A DNA stretch of 64,000 bases, taken from contig JAMZAV010000322.1 of assembly GCA_024449915.1 (NCBI GenBank), positions 310,001 to 374,000 of the forward strand, given 5' to 3'. Numbering within the stretch: the stretch's first letter is position 1; every line of letters begins with the position of its first letter. The DNA comes from Sweltsa coloradensis (lineage: Eukaryota > Arthropoda > Insecta > Plecoptera > Chloroperlidae). The translations under genes were made by a program, and so were the position numbers. Below are positions 32,777 through 43,407 of the stretch, in pieces. Below the pieces are notes generated by a model. It was given only the letters and a program-made list of their open reading frames with translations. It did not search any database and had not been told where the DNA came from.

Positions 32777-33408
32777 CAGTGGCGTCATTAGTTTTTTTTT
32801 TGCAATCCGCTACACCCCCCCCCCCACAAATAATTTCCTCGTTTTCCTTTAAAAGGAACAGATTTTCACCAAAATGACCTCGAAGGAGAACATTTTTAGA
32901 TTAAAAAGAGGATTTTAGTAGATGCAAAGTTGGTAATTTTCATAACGCAGATTTTCACAAAAATGACCTTGAAGAAGAAAACTTAGATTAAAAAGAGGAT
33001 TTTGGTATAGATCAAAATCTGGTCATTGTATGCTTTAAAACGCACAGATATTCACTAAAATTACTAATATTACCTTGAAGGAGAAAATTTTCCCGGGGGG
33101 CTAATATATACGAATTTTTTTATTTGCGTCCCCCAATGTCCAAGGAGCAAACTTAGGTAAAAAATTGGTCATTGTGATGCTTTAAAATGCACAATTTTCA
33201 CAAAAATGACCTTGAAGGAGAAAACTTTTAGATTAAAAAGAGGATTTTGGTATAGATCAAAAATTGATGATTGTAATGCTTTAAAAACGCACAGATATTC
33301 ACTAAAATTACTAAAATTACCTTAAATCAGAAAATTTTCCCGGGGGGCTAATATATACGAATTTTTTTATTTGCGTCCCCCAATGTCCAAACTCTAGTGA
33401 CGCTCCTG
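32777..33408. mobile_element. hAT-like MITE with internal duplication
   Basis: Ends CAGTGGCGTCATTAG and (reverse complement) CAGGAGCGTCACTAG. The flanks CTGCCCCG (32769-32776) and CTGTCCCG (33409-33416) give an 8-bp duplication with one change. Inside, a block of about 240 bp containing AAAATGACCTTGAAGGAGAA, GATTAAAAAGAGGATTTTGG and CTAATATATACGAATTTTTT occurs twice (about 32950-33140 and 33190-33390), with a further partial copy at the left. Confidence 0.7.
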
Positions 33409-33416
33409 CTGTCCCG

Positions 33417-34288
33417 GGTCCCGAAGACTGTTACCGGTCACGTTAGGACATCCGGTGACTTTGCGAACGCTCTGCGCCCGAATCCGTGTAGCATGTGTAC
33501 GTTTTAACAGGGTATTTAACCAGGAGTCGAACTCCAAGACTCGCGATGACGCTTCGGACGCAAAGGAAACCAGCCGTTTGTACCAGAACCTTATCTCAGT
33601 TGCCAATGCTTTTTATATAAGATGTTTTTATTTCAATAAGTATTATTTTGTATCAAGTTTTTTAATTTCTTATTTTGGTATGTTTGAACTTTGAATTACT
33701 GAAATAACAATCAATAATTCTGTGATTCAAAGAAATTTCTTCAAAAATCATCAGGTTTGACCCAAATAAGGCACGCTAGATCCTAGAAGATTCAGTAGAC
33801 CTTGTGCTGAAAATATAGTGCTTTTACCATGTTAATAGAAATTAATGAAGACCACAACACCTTGATCAATTTCTTGTGTCAAATTCACTCAGTTATTCAT
33901 AACTACATACACCTAACGTAATCAGTTACCCGAAGGTTGAAAATACATTATTTCGTTTTTAGCAAGATGACTCGTCATGAAAAAGTACTTATAGGTATTT
34001 GTGTGGAATTGTGGTATTTTTACTTTCCAAAACTGTCATCACCACGAACCGATACAAGGCAGTCATCACCGAGAGGTGATCGGCACCTTGTTGTGTTGTG
34101 TTGCCACGTCGATTTGTTGGAGTTGAGCTCTATTTTGTACTAAAGCGACGATTGTACGACGTAGTCTATTATATACAGGTGGTGCCACGCCGAAGACCTC
34201 CCGATTTGTTGTGTAATATTGTATTTTTCCGTAGTGTGATCGTAGCCTTGGAACGACATATACGTTTGTATGTGATTCTAAGCTGTAC
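33417..34288. other. 3' flank of the odorant-receptor gene
   Basis: It contains no supported exon. On the minus strand this is where the receptor transcript's 3' UTR and polyadenylation site should lie. I did not find a convincing AATAAA close to the stop codon. Confidence 0.4.
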
Positions 34289-34366
34289 CTAGCTGCGTCT
34301 CGATATCTTTTCCCCGTGGTAGATCTTTCTCAAGACCGAATGGAAGTAATGTGAAGCTCGGATTAT
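34289..34366 (-). CDS. Odorant receptor exon 7 (terminal)
   Basis: Acceptor AATTTGTGTTGTAG after a T-rich tract. Encodes residues 484-508 (IIRASHYFHSVLRKIYHGEK ...) and stops at TAG. Length and pattern match the short last exon usual in this family. Found by phase-constrained reading, as it is too short for ORF scans. Confidence 0.85.
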   Translation of the reverse strand: MIRASHYFHSVLRKIYHGEKISRRS

Positions 34367-37300
34367 CTACAACACAAATTGAAAATTAATTAATTACTAC
34401 TACGGGTGAGGTGTGAGTAGTTTCTAGAAGGGGGGCGTGTTTTTTAATTGTTGCTCCTAGAGTACAGTTTATCAGTAAGGATGTAGCTCTACGGGCTAAC
34501 CCGGAGATGGGTAGATGATAATATATACATACCAAACGGAATGTCCCCACTGAGAGCGGCAGGCCTGCAGCTTTGATAACCAACGGTTTGTTCGTCCTTG
34601 AAATCATGATTCGCATAGATCGCTTGAAACTTTCTGAAGCTTCGAACCAATCACAGTCGTAGATTGCGTCACGACGTTCATACTCTGGAACACGAGCAAC
34701 GCACGCACTGTTGATGAGATCGTTACCTTGGAAAATTACGCTTATATTAAGTAACTGTCCTCACCTGTTCTGTTATCTTGCTCCCGAACCAGCAATACAG
34801 CAGCAGCTGCAGACAACATCCCAACATGGCGACCACGATAGCCATCAGCTTCGAGTCTATATATGGAGCCTGAAATGAAAAGTCCGAGTGCTTTAGGTTG
34901 TTGCCACTTGTTGGATTCAACATATTTAGCTATTAGATTAACTAATAGTTCATAATTTTAAACAGTCGTGAATAAAGATGAAGAATTGTTTGCACTTAGC
35001 AGTCGTAAATGATTGGAGGAATGAGAATGGCAAACTATTATAACGAAACCGGTGTTGCAGAGAATATGTAGCGTGGATTGGCCTAGTTGGATATTATACG
35101 ATAGCAGGCTAATGCCATACGATATGAATGTAGAGTTTAAAAATCGTATTGAAAATACGTCGTTTATGCCTACATCTAAATGACCCTCAAATCATTTTAT
35201 TGGATTAAAGTCGGTTTCATAAGTTATTAGCTCCGAGTTTTACCAGTTTCAAAAGGAAGCAGAAGGTACAATAATATAACGATAATATTGCTCAATTTAT
35301 GTTACTTAAATTAAAATTATATTTATTTTTGTAAAATTACTATATCAGAAGTTGTATTAATTACCAATAATGTGAGTTTTTCGGGAAGATACTAGTAACT
35401 GACAGAGTAGGCCTATTGTATTATACGGCACAAGAATACAGATTGTCTTACCAGTGTAGTGACGTACAGAGCTGACAATCCGCACAGCATGTTGATACAT
35501 ATTTGCTGAGACAACATCACTTTGAAGACTCCTCCCAAATCTTTAGTCAATCTGAAAGAAAACAATCGTTTACTTTACTGTCGCGTGACTCCAGCAGCCA
35601 GCACACAGACTTGATAAGAGGACATAATGTACTGATGTGTAATAATAGTAATACTATAATAATTGGGCATTACGTTCACATTAACTTGATACGAGATTAT
35701 TTTATTTAAGTAAACTTTGTATTGAGTGAGGGTTTGATGAAAAAGTGTTACATCTAGAGATAGCGAAATCTGATAAGTATCAATACAAAATAAAATACGG
35801 TACCATCCAACACAATGTAACTGTGAAATTATGCTTTCAACGTGTTATCAAATCGTATCACAATTTAACTGTCATTTCATTTTGAGAAAAGTTTCACTCA
35901 ATTTTATGGTTTTTACATTGCGTTTATAACAGAAAGTCATATAAAACAGAATGAGTAACAGTAACAGGCACATCGGTACAAAATAATATGTTCCTCTATA
36001 TGCCACTGCTAATTGCAACGTTATTGGTAACAAAATGGTAACATTTGCCTTTGGGATTGAGAAGAAAGATTTACTGACTGCATATTCTTATATTTAAAAC
36101 TCTTAAACGATTGTTTTGGCGGGACGTATAACATAAAATAGCTCTGACCGTATGATCGTCTGATGATGCTCCACACAGTGCTTCAGATATCGTTCCATCT
36201 CAAGGTCCTCTTCTCTCACAGATTTCATTCTGACGCTCATTATTTCCATATTTCTGTTCACTTTAGCTGCTCTACTAACAAGCTGTGCGACAACTTCAGG
36301 TATACTTCCTCCTTCAAGATTCAATTCCGCATCGTCAAACTCTAAAGATAATTCTCCAATAGTTTCACTTCTTGGCGCCCACGGTACATTCAACGTGTCC
36401 ATTAAACTACCTCGACCTTGATTTATATTTGCTGGACATGCTGCTATTTTCTTTTTCTTCATCTTTTCATCGACGATACTATGGATACTTTCTATCTTGT
36501 AGCTTAGCATCTTCAACTGTCCTGCTATGTGCATTGTCAGGGCTACGAACACTGAATCACACGCCAGCATTGACATTAAGTCAAGCGCCATCGAGGACAT
36601 TATGAACACCAGGGTTATCTCAAAAACTGGTGATGAGTCGTATTCATACGGTAGCCATAGCCTGAAACACATGCCGGAAGATAAATCAGAGTGCGAATTA
36701 AATGTGTCAAACAGAACATAACATTCACCTACTAAAACAAAAGCCTTATAGGAAGAGAAAATGGTGCATCAATACAACAGTGCATTGGAATACAGGCATA
36801 AGATTGGTAAAACGGTACTTTGTTAACAAGTGATCAACAATCGATATGAACACGTTGAAGATTTTTCCCCATTTGCTCACTGAAGGTCAAAAAGTTCAGA
36901 TCTCTATGAAAATCTTGGTTACAGTAAAAACCATGCATATTTTCGGAATCTGGTTGCTCCTCGTCAATCGTGAATTATAAATTTATTTACACAAAAATAG
37001 AAATTTGAAAAACAAAATAATTTCAATTCTCGCTTTAAATTCCTTAAATTTTCAATTTTCAACCGTTGAGTATTGTGTGCTTAACCTCAAAGAAATTAAT
37101 TTTAAAAACAACATGCAGAATATCAGCCTGTCGTACCTCATTGGTATAAGTCTTGTCCTCAATCCCTGTACAACATGCGTTATCTCGGATGCAACTATGA
37201 CCACGGCGGAGACAGTTAGGAACCTCTTGCAGAACCTGTGAGCCGCGTGGTCAGTGTTTCTCAGCACCTTCTGCGCATGCGCGTCCGGTGCGTGGCGGCC

Positions 37301-40300
37301 ATCTTGTAGAGCCTCGAGTGAGCGGAACATCGCCCGAAGTCTTCCCCGGTAGAGGAACAGAGTTCCCCCCTTCACCAGGATCATACTGTGCAGACAAATC
37401 ATGTAACCGTACTCGACTATCTTGAATAGATTACCCCACACGAGGCTAATGTTTATTGCGTGGAAGATAATGCTGTAGCTCATTCGAATAAGTTGGATTC
37501 TTGGCAACAGGTAGCGGCAGTAGAAAAGCCAGTTGCTCCCTTTGGCTCTTCGAGGGGAGGGCCAATAGCCTGTAAAATAAATAAATACATATTATTTATG
37601 TTGTTAGAAAACCTAGCCTGGAACAACTTACTAACTTAGTACGTGTAGTGTGAGGATGGAAGGGACCATGTAGTATTTGATAAGACTGAGTTCCAGAATT
37701 CACATTAATCTACCATATTATATTTTCCCTAAAAACCAACGCGTTCCTCCCTACCAAATACCAATGTATTATAACAAACAAATACTTATTGATTGGATAT
37801 TGCTTAACGTCTCATATTTATGCAACTTGGCTAATCGAGACGAAGGGAGGGACGTGAGGGATGACGCGGGGGGACACGGGGTGGACAGGCTTGTGCTGGT
37901 CAGAACCTTAGGTCAGAACCAGCCACAAGCGTACGGGGAGGGCAGGGTTCCCCCACGTCGTGGTCGTCTCCGTCTGTGTCATCATCCGTCCGTGTTGTCA
38001 TTGTCGTCGCCGTCGGGGAGGTAGTCAAAGGGAAGGGGAAAGTTCCCTGACGACGACCCAGAGCTCGCCATTAGTTTCAGGGAGAAGAACTCCCCTAATC
38101 ACGGGCCAAACAACGAGGTGGTTGCGAGTTGGAATTTGATGGCCCTAATACTTATTAGCAATAAAAATTCTAACTAGGAAAACGCTTAAGTCCCGCCGCG
38201 TTGTTGGATGAGCGTAATTGGTGCATTGAGCTGCCATGTGTTATGCGAATTTTCTGTTGTTCTGTGGAAAAATCATTACTTAGTTGAATTTTTTTTTAAT
38301 TTAATTAAATTAAATTAAATTAAATTAAAAATTAACTTTAATTTTTTAATTTATTAATCAGGTATTGTTAAAAAAAACGTAAAATTGCGATTTTTATAAG
38401 AAATTATTTCTCGATTGCGCTCAAATTTAACACTAATATATAAATTCATAAAATTAAGGTTCTGCGAAAAAATCATTACAATCGGATAAAGCATGTAGGT
38501 GTTATAAGTCAAAGAATTTTTAAAAAAAAAGAAAAAAATCGTAAAATTGCGATTTTCATGAGAAATAATTTTCTGATTGCGCTCAAAAACGTGGCAGTTC
38601 TAAGTTCAGAGATTTTGAAGGCCTCCATAAAATTTCATCTCAATCGGAGTATCGGTTTAGCCGGAATCGTGCGGACAAACAGACAAAAATACAAAAAAAA
38701 AAAAAAAAAAAAAACATTCCGGATATTTTCTCCAGTGAAGTAGAATGGAATCTTCGCTTCGCTCGCTACGCTCGCTACGCTCATCCAAAAAGAAAAAATA
38801 AGATTTTTCATGACATGAGGCTACTTTGACCAATTTCATTCAAAATAAGCTTGTTGCTCAACAGGAAAAACTCCCCTCCCCTGAAAATCATTTCCATTTC
38901 TGAGTGAGTATATAAAAGTCAGTGATACTAGCTTATTGCCCTATGCTTTTACGTAAAAATAGTATTTGTGAAACTTGGAGAATCGCGTCGATAGAGCTCA
39001 TTAACCAAAATAAAACTGGAAAAGTCCCCAAAAATTAATTGTCTGCTTCAGCCGTAATGGCTGATCAAAGATGGCCGCCAGACCTCTATATGCATTCTTA
39101 TGATCCATCTGTAGGGCCCATCTCTATTTGGCAGTTGGCAAATAGCTATTCGCTCGGCCAGGAAGAATCCAACGTTGGTATATAAAACTTTTCATTATTG
39201 TCATTAAAGCATACATAGACAGCTTACAGTACTGTCGTAAATTATCGATATTTCCCCGGAATCGGCCAAAAATCACGAACATGGTCAAAAAAATAAATTA
39301 TTAGTGAGTGAGAGACCTGCACGCCGTGCACGGCACACAAACAGAATCAATGACACTGGCCACAGAATTTGAAAGGACCTCCATCGTATTCGCATCGATG
39401 GTGCGCATGTGAAGATAGTTTTATACGTGACATGTTGAAAGTATCGATCAATATAGAGCTACAAAGAGGAAAAGTTCAGTTCAAAACGGTTATCGTTTTA
39501 AAATTAGTTTGACCCTGTATGTAACGTATAATAACATTGACCTACAAGGTATCATAAGTAACAGACAAATGAAAGGTACCAAGCAGTAAATTTAAATCCA
39601 AATTGAGCGACTATACTCTACGCAAAAATTACTAGAAATATCGATCTTTGGTTGCATGGTTATCGCTCACTCGTCGGTTGCGTCGGGGCCTACAGGGTTG
39701 GCTTGGTCGCTTTGATTTAATGTCCCCCACTGAATATTAGTTATATGACTGAGTGGGTAGACTCTAAATACGAATTTATTTATTTTGTTTAGTTTCCTTG
39801 ACAAAAATAGCTTTTTACCAGACCTGGGTAAGTTACTTTTGAAAAGTAATGAAATTACGTTACTCATTACTTCAGCCAAAATGTAACTAAATTACTATTT
39901 AGTTACTTGTCCAAGAAAGTAATGAAATTACGTTACTTTTTATGAAAAAAAGTAGTGAAATTACTTTCAAAAATTTATTTTTTTTACTTTAAAATGTATC
40001 TGACGTGCGGACGAGTATGACGCAAGTGCTTTGTCTGCCGATGGCGGGTCTCAGACAGCGTGTTATCCACGCCCACACTTTAAAACCAGCGGAGGCCTAT
40101 CACAGAGATATTGTAGATTTCGACGTATAGATGTATAGTAAATTATTGATTATGCGGGTGACATCTATCGGCGAAATGTTGTAACTAGGCTACATTACAA
40201 TGTAACAATTCGACTCTCGATTTATTTGACACAGACTTGAATGTTTGATGTCAAGTAGATAATTACGTCGTCAACGGCACTCGTCATAGGCGGAAGTACC

Positions 40301-40915
40301 AAAAGTAAACATGGCTAGGTTCTGAAATAAAAATTCAGGACTCGAAATCTCTCGATCAGACCTACGAAATGTTGGAAATGCTGCATGCACATTGTTCAAG
40401 CGGGCGATACGTAGAAAGGCAGCAGGCGCACTGGCCTAGTGACTGATATTTGATACACAAAGGCGCGGGCCGCGCGGCAAAAGTAACGCGTTACTAATGC
40501 CAAATTACAATGATAAAAGTAGTGAAATTACTCTTCCGTTACTTTAAGAAAATTGTAATTAAATTACTGGCTCGTTACTGAAAAAAGTAATTTCGTTACA
40601 GTAACGCGTTACTTCCGTTACGTTACTACCCAGGTCTGCTTTTTACGACAAGCGCCACGAAAACACACGAAAGGAAAATCTCAGGAAACGAAATTAATGT
40701 TGTGTGTGAAAATGAGAATATTTACACCCTTGGTGTATATTATTATGTATTATTATTTGTTACTTACCTAGGTACATCATGACTCTAGCGTTGAGATTCA
40801 AAATTCCTACTGGCAGATCTCCATCAATGTCACGATTTGATACCTTCATAAACCTAAATAAAGCTTTAAGTTCGGCTGTAACTCTCCCCATGCTAGCTCT
40901 CGTATCCCTACTCAT
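34289..40915 (-). CDS. Odorant receptor (7tm_6 family), seven exons, 508 residues
   Basis: Seven exons on the minus strand (40915-40768, 37569-37137, 36661-36149, 35551-35452, 34869-34765, 34682-34533, 34366-34289) join with canonical GT-AG introns in matching phase, giving 1527 coding bases with no stop. Insect odorant receptors are ligand-gated cation channels that work with Orco in olfactory neuron dendrites. Family marks seen: GYWPSPR at the exon 1/2 junction, hydrophobic segments near 78-100, 103-125, 166-184, 205-235, 371-395, 405-425 and 470-495, the conserved C-terminal LLLYCWFGSKITEQ and AIYDCDWFEAS, and a short last exon (SHYFHSVL). The length exceeds the usual 370-450 residues because intracellular loop 2 is enlarged. 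It is not Orco, since Orco's conserved C-terminal sequence is absent. The start was chosen as the only Met giving a normal N-terminus; Met9 is an alternative. Confidence 0.95.
34533..34682 (-). CDS. Odorant receptor exon 6
   Basis: The acceptor is the second AG of TTCCAGAG, which alone gives the right phase and leaves an 82-bp intron. Donor CGTTTG|GTATGT. Encodes residues 434-483 with AIYDCDWFEAS and KAAGLPLSVGTFRL, the conserved pre-segment-7 block. Confidence 0.93.
34765..34869 (-). CDS. Odorant receptor exon 5
   Basis: Acceptor TTTTCATTTCAG, donor GAACAG|GTGAGG. Encodes residues 399-433, membrane segment 6, ending with the conserved YCWFGSKITEQ. Confidence 0.95.
35452..35551 (-). CDS. Odorant receptor exon 4
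   Basis: Acceptor TTTTCTTTCAG, donor ACACTG|GTAAGA. Encodes residues 366-398 (LTKDLGGVFKVMLSQQICIN ...), the start of membrane segment 5. Confidence 0.94.
36149..36661 (-). CDS. Odorant receptor exon 3 with enlarged intracellular loop 2
   Basis: Acceptor GTGTTTCAG, donor ATCATACG|GTCAGA. Encodes residues 195-364. WLPYEYDSSP leads into membrane segment 4 (about 205-235), followed by AGQLKMLSYKIESIH. About 110 residues then lie before the conserved HCVEHHQTIIR, with lysine-rich KMKKKKIA near 261 and acidic ELSLEFDDAELNLEGG near 297-312. Typical receptors have far fewer residues here. Confidence 0.94.
37137..37569 (-). CDS. Odorant receptor exon 2
   Basis: Acceptor TTATTTTACAG, donor CCAATGAG|GTACGA. 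Encodes residues 51-193 with the conserved GYWP, membrane segments 1-3 and the basic first intracellular part (FLYRGRLRAMFRSLEAL). Confidence 0.95.
37830..38110. repeat. Repeat shared with 63860-63960
   Basis: GGTCAGAACCAGCCAC followed by a GGG-rich, CGTCGT-rich stretch occurs here and again near 63880. It is probably an unclassified dispersed repeat in receptor intron 1. Confidence 0.4.
38174..38788 (+). mobile_element. CTAGGAAAACGC-family element, copy 1
   Basis: Begins CTAGGAAAACGCTTAAGTCC followed by CGCGTTGTTGGATGAGCG and ends CGCTCATCCAA. Internal tandem blocks contain AAAATTGCGATTTT and CAATCGGATAAAGCATGTAG. A final conserved block encodes a short frame (IALKNVAVLSSEI) followed by an A-run, then the TCGCTTCGCTCGCTACGCTC end. 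It lies in receptor intron 1. Confidence 0.65.
39639..39785 (+). mobile_element. SINE fragment in odorant-receptor intron 1
   Basis: The 3' third of the SINE family: ATCGATCTTTGGTTG, CTCACTCGTCGGTTGCGTCG, the CCCACTGAATATTAGT hairpin and the ACTCTAAATACGAATT tail. Confidence 0.7.
39819..40638. mobile_element. hAT MITE in odorant-receptor intron 1
   Basis: Ends CAGACCTGGGTAA and (reverse complement) CAGACCTGGGTAGTAACG. A perfect 8-bp duplication CTTTTTAC lies at 39811-39818 and 40639-40646. Many GTTACTTTT / AAAGTAATGAAATTAC repeats near both ends allow folding and may be subterminal binding sites. It ends 129 bp from the splice donor of exon 1. Confidence 0.87.
40768..40915 (-). CDS. Odorant receptor exon 1
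   Basis: Encodes residues 1-49, starting MSRDTRASMGRVTAELKALF, and ends phase 1 at TACCTAG|GTAAGT. The cytoplasmic N-terminus is typical of the family. The frame stays open a little upstream into the minisatellite, so the true start is inferred. Intron 1 is about 3.2 kb and full of transposons. Confidence 0.88.
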
Positions 40916-40919
40916 ATTC

Positions 40920-41208
40920 ACTGCTCGTGCTTGGTACTGCTCACTGCTCGTGCATCCTACTGCTCACTGCTCGTGCTTACTACTGCTCACTGCTCGTGCT
41001 TACTACTGCTCACTGCTCGTGCTTACTACTGCTCACTGCTCGTGCTTACTACTGCTCACTGCTCGTGCTTACTACTGCTCACTGCTCGTGCTTACTACTG
41101 CTCACTGCTCGTGCTTACTACTGCTCACTGCTCGTGCTTACTACTGCTCACTGCTCGTGCTTCTACTGCTCACTGCTCGTGCTTTCTACTGCTCACTGTT
41201 CGTGTCTC
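40920..41208. repeat. 23-bp minisatellite next to the receptor start codon
   Basis: Unit CTTACTACTGCTCACTGCTC+GTG. Eight consecutive perfect units run from 40976 to about 41159, with two variant units on each side (about 12 in all). It begins within a few bases of the receptor ATG, in its presumed 5' UTR or promoter. The unit has no stop on the plus strand, so all three plus frames are open across it, which produces spurious ORFs. Confidence 0.93.
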
Positions 41209-41216
41209 GCTCGTAA

Positions 41217-43407
41217 GTCGGCGAGTGCGAGTCTGTACTTCAAACACAGGGAATTGGTGATATGTTACAAAACTGTATCCATAGCAACAAGTTAACTATA
41301 CGCACATAATTTATTCATCTCGATTCTCCGTATCATAGCATGAATCCTAAACTATGTTTTGTAACTGTAGGCGTGTTTAGTCGGTCTTGCTATTCTATAA
41401 TTCAAATACAAAAGGGAATCATACTCTGCATAGACAAAAGCACAACAACGTCTCTTTTTTTTAAAAAAATATTATATTTTGTTCATGAATTCAATAACTT
41501 GGGAGGAAGGATTGTCCAAATACGCTGTATATTTGAATAATTCCCAGGTTTCGAATACGTTTCCATGCGTCCTATAGTCATATTTGAATTCCTTCCAAAT
41601 TACCCTAAAAACATATCCCTACTTAGGTCCACACCTTATACTAACTAACCCCCTCACAACATACGCACTAGATTCCTCGTTGAAGAGGTTCCTTGCGTGT
41701 TAATTATGGGACAAAGCGTCATTAGCTGGCGTGTACTCTACAGCGGGCATTCTTAGGAAAAATGTCTGTTTAACCGAGTTGAGACTAAAATAGTATTGTA
41801 TATTAAAACAATTATTATAGCTTTATTTTAATACTCTTGGGACCAGACTATTTTTAATTCTCCCTAACTGCAACACCGTTTTAACCCACTCAGTCACAAA
41901 TCAGTAACAGAAAACAGTGACCATCGTGGTAGGTAATCAAATTAGTATTGCTGCCAGTCCCAGTAATATACGGATAACGCCAGAACTCTGCAGGAAGCAG
42001 CCGAATGACTGGGCCTACGGTACATTGCCGATGGTGGGATGGGAACCCAACCCACGTCCGAGCGAATCAAAGTGGGGCACTAAATAGAGTTTGTACATAA
42101 TTGGTACTCGGTAGGAAATCAATAACCAATTTACGGGAAAACAATTAGGACTTAGCAATGATGTCGCCATCTTGTTATTTGTATGCATAGGGCACTTAAC
42201 AATAATAGTATGTTGTTAGTAGTCCGATGGCCACGACCCAAATACAGTTGAAAATACATTAAATGGGTAAAATGTTTGGGAAGATCGGGGCTGGATTGTT
42301 ACACGAATTATGTTCCATTTTTCAAATACATTTTTAGAAAGGGGGATTACGATATCTAGAAAATAATATTTACATATACATATTAACTATCAAATAAATA
42401 GGCCTGCCACGTTTTACATTATTGAGTAATAAAATTAATAGTTAGCAATTGCTTCTTAAATAAGTAAACACAGTCAACAAACCCATCTGATTAATATTGA
42501 TAACTTCTAGAACTGACTATGTTGACTATAGCCTATACTTCCGAGATAATTTGTCAATCGATGCAATGACTAGCCCCGTGTACAAAGAGCCCCGGCCTCC
42601 CCTACTGCACGCAAGAAACAGCAGCATGCCTAATACCCATCAATAGACGATGAGAATAATTCAATGTATTTAAAATAATTGGTGCTACAACAAATTATAT
42701 ATGCCCTACTTAAGTGCCGGAACATGAAATAGTTTTTTGCATTAATAATATTTTAATACTGAAACATGAAATACATTTTCGAATCTTGAAATATATATAT
42801 TATATATATATATATATTATATATATATATATAATATTTATATATTTTTATATTTATATATATATATATATATTTATTTAGATATCTAAAGTTTGATAAA
42901 ATAATCCACACTGTAGACTGAAGAGTATGAAATGTTTGTTGCAAATCAATATCACAATAGTAGGCCTACAGGTTAAAGGTTTGCATTACATCAAGCCAAT
43001 AGAAATAATATTCGTTGGTAAGTGAACGCAAATTATAAAGCTAATGTTTGTTTATTAATGCGGGAGAACAGGTACTAATGTATACTATAGTTATCAGTTA
43101 ATAATAACATAAGGGTTATCAACCATAAGGTTATCATAACCAATAAGGTTATCAATGTGGGATGTCTTATTTATGAAATTGGGCCAATTGGTAAATAGTT
43201 TGAAATGTAGCTTTTACAGTTTAGTGAGAGCTGTTAATGGAAAAATATTGCAAATAGCGCGAAATTTGCTATGGGGGTAAATAAAAAATATATAAAAAAT
43301 AAAAATCCGCCGGGAGGTGAGCGATACCTCACCTCAACACCCCCTAAATCAACCCCTAAAATTGGAATAATTCATAGCTCAAACCTAAAATATTATTTCT
43401 ATTCAAA
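41217..43407. other. No gene recognised; (TA)n at 42788-42882
   Basis: No exon or element end supported. A long imperfect (TA)n/(TTTATA)n microsatellite lies at 42788-42882. Near 43290-43330 there is a diverged copy of the GGGAGGNNAGCGATA motif of the tandem array at 45.9-46.8 kb. Confidence 0.5.

Noticed and set aside
33940..34060. Alternative last receptor exon (FWKVKIPQFHTNTYKYFF)
   Set aside because: The exon at 34289-34366 has a better acceptor, correct phase, usual length and better family fit.
34683..34764. A 38-bp intron before receptor exon 6 using the CCAAG acceptor
   Set aside because: Too short and out of phase. The AG at 34683-34684 gives an 82-bp intron and the expected QYERRDAIYDCDW join.
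36163..36721. Plus-strand ORFs of 60-77 codons
   Set aside because: Antisense shadows of receptor exon 3.
34289..40915. Receptor considered as Orco because of its long loop 2
   Set aside because: The conserved Orco C-terminal sequence is absent; the C-terminal exons match a tuning receptor pattern.
40920..41208. CRISPR-like look of a regularly repeated array
   Set aside because: Units are contiguous with no unique spacers, in a eukaryotic genome.
40779..41295. Three overlapping plus-strand ORFs of 109-145 codons rich in TAHCSCLLL
   Set aside because: They are translations of the 23-bp minisatellite in its three frames; the unit has no plus-strand stop. The real coding signal here is receptor exon 1 on the minus strand.
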